This document shows, piece after piece, positions 43,246-52,505 of a stretch of 64,000 nt of DNA. Position 1 is the stretch's first letter; the number at the start of each line of letters is the position of its first letter. Origin of the DNA: Lentibacillus siamensis (GTDB lineage Bacteria; Bacillota; Bacilli; Bacillales; Amphibacillaceae). A program made the translations under genes and the position numbers. Location: NCBI RefSeq assembly GCF_039522605.1, contig NZ_BAAADS010000018.1, positions 186,001 through 250,000 on the forward strand, read 5' to 3'. The notes below the pieces were generated by a model that had not been told where the DNA came from, did not search any database, and saw nothing but the letters and a program-made list of their open reading frames with translations.

Positions 43246-44721
43246 TTACAAGTAGTCTTGCGGGTTTTCGAGTGATCCGTTTTTGTACACTTCAAAGTGA
43301 AGGTGAATGCCGGTGGAATCACCGGTTGTACCCATCACCCCGATGGCACTTCCTTTTTCCACTGTTTCGCCCGGACTGACACTAATGGATGAAAGATGGG
43401 CATACACTGTTTTCATCCCGTTATTGTGATTGATTACAATTTTGTTGCCATAACCGCCGCTGTCCCATCCAGCCGATACAACCGTTCCATTATCAGCTGC
43501 CAGAATGGTGCGGCTGCTTGGCCCGGCAATGTCCATGCCTTTATGCATTGATCCCCAACGCATACCCATATTACTGGAAACATGACCGCCTGCTGTTGGC
43601 CAATGCAGTTCACCTGTTCCGCGTGATGGCACTACTTTCGTCCCTTTCACGATGATTTTTTTTACCGGTTCTTCGGTTGTCTTTTCATGTGTTGTTTCTT
43701 TTTCTGTAACCGTGCCATTCTTTTCTGTTATGGAATAATGGACAACCTTCTGACCGTCATGGCCTTCCTGCTTAACTTTTTTATCACCTTTATACAGATC
43801 ATCTGATTTGACGACTTTTGTTTCATATCCGATTGTCTGCTCCACTTTCTTTTCTTCATTAACGATTACATTCGCAAAGGGTTCATATTCCATTACCTGC
43901 AGTTTCTGACCAATACTGAGCACTGCATCTTTGGCTAAATCATCATTTAATTCGATGAGTTCTTTGACCGACATATCGTACTTGCCTGCAATACCGCTCA
44001 GTGCTTCCCCCTCCTGAACTTTGTGCTTCTGCTTTTCCAGCGTTCCTTTTTTCAGTTTCTTTACGCCGTCTTTAACTGTCAGCACTTTTGCCGGCGACAC
44101 TTTTTCATTGCTAATGGATACATCCTTTGAAAAAGTTACATCTGTAATGACAGATTCTCCGACAGAAAGGGAAAGATTGTCCGTATTTTCAGCATGATGA
44201 GCTGTTAGTCCACTGCTGTTTTCGCCGTCTGATTGTTTAGCCAGCTTTTTCAAAACATCCTTGTCGACATATTCTCCCTTGAATTCCGTAAGTGCTTTGT
44301 CAGCAGTTTTCCGGTCTTTAAAAAATCCAACTGTGTGATCGCCAATTTTTATTTCAACCGCTTCCGCTTTAATGGAAAGGTTATTCTTAAACTGTTCAGC
44401 CACCTTATCATTGTTAAAGGAAGGGTCAAAAACACGCTCCGGCACTAAATTGATTTTCTCACCGGTTGTAAGCGAAAGATTCTTGTATTTTTCTTTCATA
44501 TTGGCGATTTTGGAATCAATCACATCCTGCACAACATGCTTTTGATCTACTTTACCTATATGTTTACCATCCACATATACGTGATAAATTGTTTCCAGTG
44601 ATCCATTCTTATCGGCTGCAAATGCTGTTGTAAAAGGAAGTAATAAGCCGATGCATGCAACAATTGCAACTTTCACAAAAAGGCTTGTATTCCCGTTTCC
44701 AGCTTTGTTTCTATGTAACAC
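43246..44721 (-). CDS. Exported LysM-G5-M23 murein endopeptidase
   Basis: About 491 residues from a GTG at 44721, 10 bp after AGGGGG; a TTG at 44742 would add seven residues. Signal peptide to about 36 (TTAFA). Domains: an N-terminal region of unknown fold, LysM at about 233-277 (VQEGEALSGIAGKYDMSVKE), G5 at about 278-363, and M23 at about 370-491 with zinc ligands His393 and Asp397 (MHKGMD) and HLHFEV at 473-478. It cuts peptidoglycan cross-bridges. A perfect WalR box upstream suggests control by the neighbouring WalRK system. Confidence 0.92.
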   Translation of the reverse strand: MLHRNKAGNGNTSLFVKVAIVACIGLLLPFTTAFAADKNGSLETIYHVYVDGKHIGKVDQKHVVQDVIDSKIANMKEKYKNLSLTTGEKINLVPERVFDPSFNNDKVAEQFKNNLSIKAEAVEIKIGDHTVGFFKDRKTADKALTEFKGEYVDKDVLKKLAKQSDGENSSGLTAHHAENTDNLSLSVGESVITDVTFSKDVSISNEKVSPAKVLTVKDGVKKLKKGTLEKQKHKVQEGEALSGIAGKYDMSVKELIELNDDLAKDAVLSIGQKLQVMEYEPFANVIVNEEKKVEQTIGYETKVVKSDDLYKGDKKVKQEGHDGQKVVHYSITEKNGTVTEKETTHEKTTEEPVKKIIVKGTKVVPSRGTGELHWPTAGGHVSSNMGMRWGSMHKGMDIAGPSSRTILAADNGTVVSAGWDSGGYGNKIVINHNNGMKTVYAHLSSISVSPGETVEKGSAIGVMGTTGDSTGIHLHFEVYKNGSLENPQDYL

Positions 44722-44824
44722 GCTCGTATTTCCCCCTAGCAATTTCTATCTAGTTCAAAAGACTTTCTTTTTCCGTCCCTAATCTACCATAGATAGAAAA
44801 AGCAAAAAAGAGAACGTCTTCAAA

Positions 44825-44946
44825 TGTAAAGCAAATGTATAAAAACTTACATTTTTATACATTTTCTACTCTTTTTTCGAGAGTTTTCCTTTACCAGGGA
44901 CTGTTTTTTCGTTCCGTTTTGCCGTGTTTTGTAACTGTATTGTAAT
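44825..44946. promoter_or_regulatory. WalR boxes upstream of the M23 peptidase
   Basis: TGTAAC-N5-TGTAAT at 44930-44946 fits the WalR consensus TGTWAH-N5-TGTWAH exactly. TGTAAA-N5-TGTATA at 44825-44841 has one mismatch. Both read on the plus strand, 105-225 bp upstream of the peptidase start. Confidence 0.6.
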
Positions 44947-45014
44947 AAAGATTGGGGAATAACCGAGAAAATTGTAAAATCATAGGGGAACACCATATTC
45001 ATGGGATTTGGTTA

Positions 45015-45050
45015 AAAATAAACACCCTTACCGATTTGATAAGGGTGCAA
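45015..45050 (-). terminator. Terminator of purA
   Basis: CACCCTTA pairs with TAAGGGTG over 9 bases, followed by TTTATTTTT on the minus strand. Confidence 0.85.
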
Positions 45051-45067
45051 ATTTCTGTTGATTCGCC

Positions 45068-46354
45068 TTAGCTGTATACGCTTCGCACAACATTAGTTTG
45101 CGTGCGGTCCGGTCCAACGGAAAATATGGATAACGGGATTTCCGTCAATTGCGAGATCCGCTCCAGGTAATGACGAGCATTTGCAGGCAATTCATGAAGA
45201 CTGCGAACATTTGTGATGTCCTCAGTCCACCCCGGCATTTCTTCATACACCGGCTCACACTCCGCCAATACTTTCAGACTGGCAGGGAATTCATTCATAA
45301 CTTCCCCTTTGTACCGGTATGCAACACAAATCTTTAACGTTTCAATTCCGGTTAAAACATCCAGGGAGTTCAGCGATAAATCGGTTATCCCGCTTACACG
45401 CTTGGCATGACGGACAACAACACTGTCAAACCAGCCAACACGGCGCGGCCTTCCTGTTGTCGTTCCATATTCACGGCCGGTTTCGCGGATCTGATCACCG
45501 ATGCTGTCTTTTAATTCTGTCGGAAATGGTCCATCACCAACACGGGTCGTATAAGCTTTCGATACTCCCACCACATGATTTATTTTTGACGGACCAACAC
45601 CTGAGCCAATGGTAACTCCGCCGGCTATCGGGTTGGACGACGTCACAAACGGATATGTCCCTTGATCAATATCCAGCATAACACCCTGTGCACCCTCGAA
45701 CAGGACACGACGCCCTTCATCAAGTGCATCGTTCAAAACAACAGATGTATCACATACGTATTTTGCCATCTTCTGGCCGTACTCATAATATTCGTCCAGT
45801 ATGTCTTCCATCTGCAAAGACTCCGTTTCATACACTTTTTCAAACAACCGGTTTTTCTCTTTCAGGTTCTGTTCCAACTTCGTGCGGAAGGTTTCCTTGT
45901 CCATCAAATCAGCAATCCGGATGCCTGACCGCGCAGCTTTATCCATATATGCTGGTCCAATGCCTTTTTTAGTTGTTCCTATTTTATTTTCACCTTTATC
46001 TTCTTCCTGCAGCACATCCAATTTTAAATGATATGGCAAAATAACGTGCGCACGATTGCTGATACGGAGATTATCTGTTGAAATGTTCCGCTCATGCAAA
46101 TAGGCAATTTCCTCGGTAAATGCCTTAGGATCAATCACCATTCCATTCCCCAATACACATGTTTTGTCATCAAAGAAAATTCCGGATGGGATTAAATGCA
46201 ATTTGTACGTAATATCATCAAATTTGATGGTATGTCCGGCATTATTTCCACCTTGGTAACGGGCTACAACTTCTGCGTTCTGTGACAGGAAATCCGTAAT
46301 TTTACCCTTTCCCTCGTCACCCCATTGCGTGCCAACTACAACTACTGAGGACAT
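45068..46354 (-). CDS. purA: Adenylosuccinate synthetase
   Basis: 428 residues, the standard length. It converts IMP and aspartate to adenylosuccinate using GTP. P-loop GTQWGDEGKGKITDFL at the start, NNAGHT, and the C-terminal guanine-binding SVGPDRTQT are all present. Transcribed alone, from a SigA promoter overlapped on its upstream side by paired PurR boxes. Confidence 0.98.
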   Translation of the reverse strand: MSSVVVVGTQWGDEGKGKITDFLSQNAEVVARYQGGNNAGHTIKFDDITYKLHLIPSGIFFDDKTCVLGNGMVIDPKAFTEEIAYLHERNISTDNLRISNRAHVILPYHLKLDVLQEEDKGENKIGTTKKGIGPAYMDKAARSGIRIADLMDKETFRTKLEQNLKEKNRLFEKVYETESLQMEDILDEYYEYGQKMAKYVCDTSVVLNDALDEGRRVLFEGAQGVMLDIDQGTYPFVTSSNPIAGGVTIGSGVGPSKINHVVGVSKAYTTRVGDGPFPTELKDSIGDQIRETGREYGTTTGRPRRVGWFDSVVVRHAKRVSGITDLSLNSLDVLTGIETLKICVAYRYKGEVMNEFPASLKVLAECEPVYEEMPGWTEDITNVRSLHELPANARHYLERISQLTEIPLSIFSVGPDRTQTNVVRSVYS

Positions 46355-46403
46355 AACGCACCTCCACTATTATTATCATTTGTATTTCATGTTTAACAGA
46401 GTA

Positions 46404-46482
46404 AGTTTATCAGTAAAAAAAAGCAATGTCAATTACTAAATACGAACATTATAGACTAATAACTGTTTAATGTTCGGCTGAA
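46404..46482 (-). promoter_or_regulatory. purA promoter and PurR operator (PurBox pair)
   Basis: TTGACA (46432-46427) and TAAACT (46409-46404) are spaced 17 bp. Immediately upstream, inverted CGAACAT (46443-46449) and ATGTTCG (46470-46476) cores match the Bacillus PurBox (AWWWCCGAACWWT) in the paired arrangement that PurR binds. PRPP would relieve repression. Confidence 0.8.
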
Positions 46483-46559
46483 ATCAAGAGAGTGGAATTA
46501 TCGCCTGGTGCTGCTGTACATAATGATGCGTGTGTTAAATTGCTTTTAGCTCTTTGAAT

Positions 46560-46910
46560 AGGGCGGCTTTCGGGTTTTATTCGGCGGGTTTTGCCTTTCC
46601 ATCGGCGGCTTTTCGCTTTTGTTCGGCGGATGGTGCGATTTCTTCGGCGGCTTTTCGCTTTTCATCGGCGGCTTCTGCAATTTCTTCGGCGGCTTTTCGC
46701 TTTTCATCGGCGGGTTCTGCAATTTCTTCGGCGGCTTTTCGCTTTTCATCGGCGGGTTCTGCGATTTCTTCGGCGACTTTTCGCTTTTCATCGGCGGGTT
46801 CTGCGATTTCTTCGGCGGGTCTTCGCTTTTCATCGGCGGCTTCTGCGATTTCTTCGGCGACTTTTCGCTTTTCATCGGCGGCTTCAGCCTATCCATCGGC
46901 GGGGCCCCAG
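46560..46910. repeat. 21-bp tandem repeat array with alternating A/B units (about 16 units)
   Basis: Units start at 46581 and every 21 bp to 46896 without slippage, with a degenerate unit before. Type A is TCGGCGGCTTTTCGCTTTTC plus A; type B is TCGGCGGNTTCTGCRATTTC plus T. They alternate, giving a 42-bp period. The array lies between the purA promoter region and the end of dnaC. All six frames stay open for long stretches because of the repeat period, which produces spurious proline/lysine- or phenylalanine/glycine-rich frames. Confidence 0.92.
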
Positions 46911-46933
46911 GAAAGCTGCGCGTTTCAAATTCA

Positions 46934-46968
46934 TAAAAAAACAGCCCCCAAAAATAAGAGACTGTTTT
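46934..46968 (-). terminator. Terminator of dnaC
   Basis: AAAACAG and CTGTTTT arms enclose a G/A-rich loop, followed by a run of Ts on the minus strand; it begins at the dnaC stop codon. Confidence 0.65.
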
Positions 46969-48340
46969 ACGCATGTGCGGGCTCCGGCGGTACATCACTG
47001 TCGGTATACCGGTGATCCAGGTCCACAAACTTATTATATTCTTTGACAAATGCAAGCTCCACATTCCCTACCGGACCGTTACGCTGCTTGGAAATAATAA
47101 TTTCAATAATGTTCTGCTTTTCCGATTCCTGATCATAGTAATCGTCACGGTATAAAAAACCGACTATATCCGCATCCTGCTCAATACTTCCCGACTCACG
47201 CAGGTCGGACATCATTGGCCGCTTGTCCTGACGTGATTCAACACCACGTGACAGTTGTGACAGAGCAATCAAGGGCACGTTCAACTCACGGGCTAGTGCT
47301 TTTAATGCACGTGATATTTCCGAGACTTCCTGTTGCCGGTTTTCCCGGGAATTTCCGCTTCCCTGTATCAGTTGCAGATAATCAATTAGAATCATTCCAA
47401 GTCCGTTCTCCTGCTTCAAACGGCGGCACTTTGACCTGATTTCACTGACACGGATACCGGGGGAATCGTCAATATAAATCCCGGCATTGGACAGACTGCC
47501 CATTGCCATTGTCAGCTTACTCCAATCATCCGCTTCCAGTTTTCCTGTCCTGAGGCGCTGTGCATCGATATTTCCTTCTGCACAGAGCATACGGGAAACC
47601 AGCTGATCTGCACCCATTTCCAAACTGAAAATAGCTACATTTTCATCGGTGTTAATCGCAACATTTTGCGCAATATTTAATGCGAATGCCGTTTTACCTA
47701 CAGATGGACGGGCTGCGACAATGATTAGATCATTCCGCTGAAACCCTGAAGTCAGCCGGTCCAAATCACGGTATCCGGTTGGAATCCCCGTTACATCGGC
47801 ATCATGGTGCTGAAGCTGTTCAATATTATCATATACATCAATCAGCACATCTTTTATCGCTTTAAAAGCACCCGTATTTTTGCGCCCGGATACCTCAAGA
47901 ATATTTTTTTCGGCTTCGTTCAAAACATCTTCCACGTCATCTTCCGTATCAAATCCGGACGTAACGATATCTGTCGCAGTACGAATAAGCCTGCGCAACA
48001 ATGCCTTTTCTTCAACAATTTTACTGTAGTATTCAATATTGGCTGCAGTCGGAACACTACCGGCCAAATCAGACAAGTATTGAACACCGCCAACTTCATC
48101 CAGCTTTTTATCATTGGATAATGATGTTGTAACCGTTACAAGGTCAATCGGTTCACCACGGTCTGTTAACTTCAGCATTGCATCAAAAATACGCTGATGA
48201 CTTGCACGATAAAAATCTTCCGGCATCAGCGACTCGGCAGCAGAAGATAAGGCTTCAGGCTCCAAAAACACCGCCCCGATTACAGCTTGTTCCGCCTCAA
48301 TGTTATGTGGCGGCGTTCGATCACTCCATATTTCATTCAT
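46967..48340 (-). CDS. dnaC: Replicative DNA helicase
   Basis: About 457 residues (DnaB family; called dnaC in Bacillus). The ATG at 48340 lies 7 bp after GGGGAGA; an ATG two codons earlier is inside that spacing. The N-terminal domain (PPHNIEAEQAVIGAVFLEPE) is followed by the RecA-like ATPase: Walker A ARPSVGKTAFALNIA, then SLEMGADQLVSR and ILIDYLQLI. The hexamer unwinds DNA at the fork. Transcribed with the rplI-gdpP-yybS side of the cluster. Confidence 0.97.
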   Translation of the reverse strand: MNEIWSDRTPPHNIEAEQAVIGAVFLEPEALSSAAESLMPEDFYRASHQRIFDAMLKLTDRGEPIDLVTVTTSLSNDKKLDEVGGVQYLSDLAGSVPTAANIEYYSKIVEEKALLRRLIRTATDIVTSGFDTEDDVEDVLNEAEKNILEVSGRKNTGAFKAIKDVLIDVYDNIEQLQHHDADVTGIPTGYRDLDRLTSGFQRNDLIIVAARPSVGKTAFALNIAQNVAINTDENVAIFSLEMGADQLVSRMLCAEGNIDAQRLRTGKLEADDWSKLTMAMGSLSNAGIYIDDSPGIRVSEIRSKCRRLKQENGLGMILIDYLQLIQGSGNSRENRQQEVSEISRALKALARELNVPLIALSQLSRGVESRQDKRPMMSDLRESGSIEQDADIVGFLYRDDYYDQESEKQNIIEIIISKQRNGPVGNVELAFVKEYNKFVDLDHRYTDSDVPPEPAHA

Positions 48341-48390
48341 GCACATTCTCCCCTTTTTAGAGGCTTGTTACGAATCTGGCTGAGACACGA

Positions 48391-48837
48391 CTATTTTTCA
48401 GATACGTGAACTTTGATGGTACCGGTAACCTCAGGATGTAACTTAACCGGAACATCCGTATAGCCCATCTCACGAATCGGATTATCCAGTTCAATTTTAC
48501 GTTTGTCGATTTTATGACCGTGTGTGCTCTTCAATTCTTCGGCAATTTGCTTACTGGTAATGGAGCCGAACAATCGTCCGCTGTCTCCGGATTTCGCCTT
48601 AATTTCCACGGTCATGTTGGCCAACTTATCCTTCAATCTTTTTGCTTCATCCACTTCTTCCTGTGCTTTCTGCTTTTCTTTATTCTTTTTCGCTTCCAAG
48701 GCCTTTAAATTCCCGGAAGTTGCTTCCACCGCCAGATTGTTCTTGAGTAAATAGTTTCGTGCATACCCGTCCGAAACGTTTTTCTGTTCTCCCTTTTTGC
48801 CTTTTCCTTTTACATCTTTTGTGAAAATTACTTTCAT
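48391..48837 (-). CDS. rplI: 50S ribosomal protein L9
   Basis: 148 residues. The N-terminal rRNA-binding domain (MKVIFTKDVKGKGKKGE, VSDGYARNYLLKNNLA) is joined by a long Lys/Glu helix to the C-terminal domain (SGRLFGSITSKQIAEEL). The ATG overlaps the gdpP stop by 4 bp. Confidence 0.98.
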   Translation of the reverse strand: MKVIFTKDVKGKGKKGEQKNVSDGYARNYLLKNNLAVEATSGNLKALEAKKNKEKQKAQEEVDEAKRLKDKLANMTVEIKAKSGDSGRLFGSITSKQIAEELKSTHGHKIDKRKIELDNPIREMGYTDVPVKLHPEVTGTIKVHVSEK

Positions 48838-50807
48838 TCTGTTTCCCCTCCTTCAAAATATTCCTGCAGTATCTCTTTTAACAATGCTTCAGCATCTTCA
48901 ATTGTTGTATCTTCAATCTGGGTTGCGGCATTTGTTAAATGTCCGCCGCCATTCATCTGTTCCATAATGACCTGGACGTTAACATCACCAAGCGAACGGG
49001 CGCTGATTCCGATCCGGCCATCATTGCGCTCGGAAATCACAAACGATGCCGAAATACCGCTCATTGTCAGCAATGTATCTGCAGCCTGAGCGATCAGCAC
49101 CCCACCATAAACTTCGCCGGACTTACCTTTTGATATGGCAATCGTATCATGAAAAATTTCCGCACGTTCAATTAATCTGCTTCGTTTAATATAAATATCC
49201 AAATCTTCTTTCATAAACTGCTGGACAAGAACGGTATCGGCGCCTTTTGAACGCAAATAGGAAGCAGCATCAAATGTACGTGATCCGGTTCGTAGTGTAA
49301 AACTTTTCGTATCCACGATAATTCCCGCCAATAAGGCTGTTGCCTCCAGCATTTTCAGTTTTAATGTCTTTGGCTGGTATTCCAGCAGTTCGGTTACCAG
49401 CTCTGCCGTCGACGAAGCATATGGTTCCATATATACCAGTGTTGGATTTTCAATAAATTCCTCTGCCCGTCTGTGATGATCAATGACCACCTTATATTCG
49501 GATTTATTCAATAACCGTGAATTGGCAACCATGGACGGTTTGTGTGTATCTACCACTACAACCAGACTTTTACTCGTTATGATTGCTTCTGATTCCTCAG
49601 GTTCCACAAAATGCTGCCACAAATCGTCCTGATCTCTTATTGCATCAATCAGCCGGTAAACACCCGTATCAATATCTTCCGGATCGAGTACAATGTACCC
49701 TTCCACACCATTGATTTTTGCAATGTTCAGGATACCAATTGCTGCACCGACTGAGTCCATATCAGGTGATTTGTGTCCCATGATGATAACATTTTCACTT
49801 TCCTTAACCAGTTCTTTTAATGCGTGGGAAATGACTCGCGCCCGTACTCTGGTCCGTTTTTCCATCGGGTTTGTTCTGCCGCCGTAAAAACGCACTTTTC
49901 CGGAATCATCTTTTATTGCCACCTGATCACCGCCGCGGCCAAGTGACAGATCAAGACTGGACTGAGCCAATTCCCCCAATGCAGGGAGCGGGACATTTCC
50001 ATAACCAATGCCGATACTCAATGTCATCGGAATATTATGTTCAGCATTCAGGCCACGAACCTCATCAAGAATATCAAACTTCGATTTTTCAAGCTGATCC
50101 AGCGTTTCTTTCGTTGATACAGCCAGAAAACGATCCTGGGAAGTACGTTTCAAATAAATCCCGTAATCATTTGACCAATTATTCAATACGGAAGTCACCT
50201 TTGAATTCATCTGGCTTTTCAGTGTATCGTCCATGTTCTGGGTGATCTCCTCATAATTATCAAGAAATATTATTGATAAAACCGTCTGTTCATTGTGATA
50301 AAGCCTCTGTATCTGTGCCTGTGTCGTCCGGTCAAACAAATAAAGCAATCGTTCATTTTTTTTGATGACCGTTTGAAACCTGTATGATTCCAGCTGAAGC
50401 CAAACTTCACTGCTATCCTCTTTTATTTGTGAAATCAGGTTGTCATCCAAAATGGAAAGCGATGTGCCGACAAGCGTATCATTCTCCGCAAATTCATTCA
50501 TAAATGGATTTGCCCATTCAATCACATACTCATCATTGAAAAGCACAATTCCGATGGGCATCTCCAATAACGCCTCCTCACCAACCCTTTTTATGCGATG
50601 GGAGAGAGTGGAAATGTATTGTTCCGTATTATGCCGTATTGCGCGTTCCGTTCGGACACTGTAATAAAAAGACGCAGCAAAAAGCACCGTCATTATCAGC
50701 CCAAGCATCCATTGGTAATACCAAATAAACGCAAGCACGACAACAGATAACAGATAGATTACCCACAGATGTCTGCTCAGTTTTGGTTTCTTTTGTGAAT
50801 CCGGCAT
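48834..50807 (-). CDS. gdpP: Cyclic-di-AMP phosphodiesterase
   Basis: 657 residues (yybT). Two membrane helices (about 14-50), a PAS-like domain, a degenerate GGDEF domain (SIGIGYGNVPLPALGELAQS), and the DHH/DHHA1 catalytic part (MGHKSPDMDSVGAAIGI, VIDHHRRAEEFI, GGGHLTNAATQ). It hydrolyses c-di-AMP and so sets potassium and osmolyte uptake. Lies between yybS and rplI as in other Bacilli. Confidence 0.97.
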   Translation of the reverse strand: MPDSQKKPKLSRHLWVIYLLSVVVLAFIWYYQWMLGLIMTVLFAASFYYSVRTERAIRHNTEQYISTLSHRIKRVGEEALLEMPIGIVLFNDEYVIEWANPFMNEFAENDTLVGTSLSILDDNLISQIKEDSSEVWLQLESYRFQTVIKKNERLLYLFDRTTQAQIQRLYHNEQTVLSIIFLDNYEEITQNMDDTLKSQMNSKVTSVLNNWSNDYGIYLKRTSQDRFLAVSTKETLDQLEKSKFDILDEVRGLNAEHNIPMTLSIGIGYGNVPLPALGELAQSSLDLSLGRGGDQVAIKDDSGKVRFYGGRTNPMEKRTRVRARVISHALKELVKESENVIIMGHKSPDMDSVGAAIGILNIAKINGVEGYIVLDPEDIDTGVYRLIDAIRDQDDLWQHFVEPEESEAIITSKSLVVVVDTHKPSMVANSRLLNKSEYKVVIDHHRRAEEFIENPTLVYMEPYASSTAELVTELLEYQPKTLKLKMLEATALLAGIIVDTKSFTLRTGSRTFDAASYLRSKGADTVLVQQFMKEDLDIYIKRSRLIERAEIFHDTIAISKGKSGEVYGGVLIAQAADTLLTMSGISASFVISERNDGRIGISARSLGDVNVQVIMEQMNGGGHLTNAATQIEDTTIEDAEALLKEILQEYFEGGETE

Positions 50808-50836
50808 GAAATCAGCTCCTACTGCTTCTTTCCCGC

Positions 50837-51784
50837 TTATTTTTTGCCATTATCCCCAATTCGGTCTCTTAATCCGAAACCTATATCAATTATACCTAAT
50901 AAACGTACAAGGTAAAGAAGCAAAAATGGGAAAAACAAAGACAGCACCACACTTAAAACAGGCAATGCCTTTGAAATGTTTTTCTGGTGGGCATAAAAGA
51001 AAATAAATGAAAACCCCTGTAAAGTCATCAATATTCCGGTTAGCCACATAATATTATTTACCGCCAAATATAACGCACCATTTGGATCCGGTTCAAAAAA
51101 TGTGACTATCAGGGACAAAAAGTAAATCCAAATTAGCGCCACCGGAAACCTTAATGTGCGAAACGGTGGGAATCTCAGCCGTTTTTGATCCAAGCGATTG
51201 ATAACTTTAAATGCAACCCACTGGCTGATAAAAGCAAAAAGGATCGCCACAATTGCCAAACCGACCGGAAGCAGATTCGTTATCATGGATAATTGCTCTT
51301 TCACAGTATTCCATTCTTCGTCTGTCAGTTGTTCGAGGCCGAACTGATTCATGAAGTTTTGACTCATCTGCATGGACTCGGTCAGCATCGTATTTAATTC
51401 GTTAATCCAATTAACGTCAAATACAATCTGGCTGAACAGGAATGTAAACAAAAGACCGATAACAAAGCCGATTGATCCGCGTGCCCATGTTTCATATGCG
51501 GATAAACCATTATGGATTGCCACCCCGATCATAATCCCGCCTAAACAGGTCAGCACCGTGATTGGCAATGACAGAAAGGTTGCAAAAAGCGACGATAATA
51601 TAAGAATAGCACCGACCATAATGGCTGCCGGTTTCCAATTATATCGGGCGGCATACATAATAACCGGAACTGGCAGAATAAATATCGCCACAGTCGAGAT
51701 GAATGGCACAAAAAAAGCAATCAGCAGCAAAACGATAAATAACGCTGTAAGCATTGCACCATCTGTTAGTTTTTTCGAATTCAT
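50837..51784 (-). CDS. yybS: YybS-type membrane protein (DUF2232)
   Basis: 315 residues from the ATG at 51784 (MNSKKLTDGAML), which follows AGGTG; a GTG at 51793 lies within that site. Seven or eight hydrophobic segments. The family is found just upstream of gdpP in Bacilli; its role is not established. First gene of the yybS-gdpP-rplI-dnaC run. Confidence 0.9.
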   Translation of the reverse strand: MNSKKLTDGAMLTALFIVLLLIAFFVPFISTVAIFILPVPVIMYAARYNWKPAAIMVGAILILSSLFATFLSLPITVLTCLGGIMIGVAIHNGLSAYETWARGSIGFVIGLLFTFLFSQIVFDVNWINELNTMLTESMQMSQNFMNQFGLEQLTDEEWNTVKEQLSMITNLLPVGLAIVAILFAFISQWVAFKVINRLDQKRLRFPPFRTLRFPVALIWIYFLSLIVTFFEPDPNGALYLAVNNIMWLTGILMTLQGFSFIFFYAHQKNISKALPVLSVVLSLFFPFLLLYLVRLLGIIDIGFGLRDRIGDNGKK

Positions 51785-52002
51785 ATATTGCACCTACATC
51801 TTTGAAATTTTATCATTAGTATATGATAACACGATTTCACCCTTAATTGGTGGATAAACAAATTATTTCCCGGGCAATAATTTGCTGAATCATGTCTGTT
51901 TTTGCGAAAAGTCATGGAATCTTCATTCCTGAAAAGCGATTTTATCATTGTTTTCCATTATAATATAGAATGGAAGCAATATATTCATTAAGGATGAAAG
52001 TG

Positions 52003-52491
52003 ATGATCTTTTTACAGGCTTTTTTACATAGCATCAGATTACCCAAGAAGCAGGCAATGTTCAAATTAAACCGCATCGGAATGGACATAACCGTCGTATA
52101 TATGTTTATTCTGATATTTATCATCTCATTGCCTTCGTTCGTAAACCGGCTTACTTCAGCGGAAGGGCTGGGAGCAGACATGCCTTTTCTGATGCACCTT
52201 GTATACTTTTTTATGTTTTACTATTTACCATTAACCATTATGCTTTTTTTGCTTATTTCATTAATTGCTTATGTCGGAACACTGATTGCAAAAGCACTAA
52301 ACCGCAAAATCCGATTTTCAATTTTGTGGAAGATGACAGCATATACCACGACTATTCCGTTTTTGGTTTATGCGATTGTGGCCATGATTTTTCCAGTAAG
52401 TGATTCCTATATATGGATTTTCATTATCTATTCCATGCTGTTCATAATTAAAATAATTACGGTTTATCCAAAGCGAAAAAAACGAAAATAG
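52003..52491 (+). CDS. DUF1189 membrane protein
   Basis: 162 residues from the ATG at 52003, 8 bp after AAGGA; the longer frame to 51970 lacks a site. The start MIFLQAFLHSIRLPKKQAMF and the four hydrophobic helices are typical of DUF1189. It precedes modA by 14 bp, so it may be co-transcribed with the molybdate genes, though no functional link is known. Confidence 0.8.
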   Translation: MIFLQAFLHSIRLPKKQAMFKLNRIGMDITVVYMFILIFIISLPSFVNRLTSAEGLGADMPFLMHLVYFFMFYYLPLTIMLFLLISLIAYVGTLIAKALNRKIRFSILWKMTAYTTTIPFLVYAIVAMIFPVSDSYIWIFIIYSMLFIIKIITVYPKRKKRK

Positions 52492-52505
52492 GAGTTTTAT
52501 TGCCG

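Larger units (their letters stand above)
44747..45067. other. 321-bp intergenic region upstream of the M23 gene
   Basis: It holds the WalR boxes, an AT-rich inverted repeat near 44836-44872 (TGTATAAAAA and TTTTTATACA), and the purA terminator. No coding frame supported. Confidence 0.6.

Noticed and set aside
46546..47064. Open frames on both strands (172, 153, 151 and 105 codons) rich in Pro-Lys or Phe-Gly repeats
   Set aside because: They are products of the 21-bp repeat period, which keeps frames open; no ribosome binding site, and one overlaps the end of dnaC.
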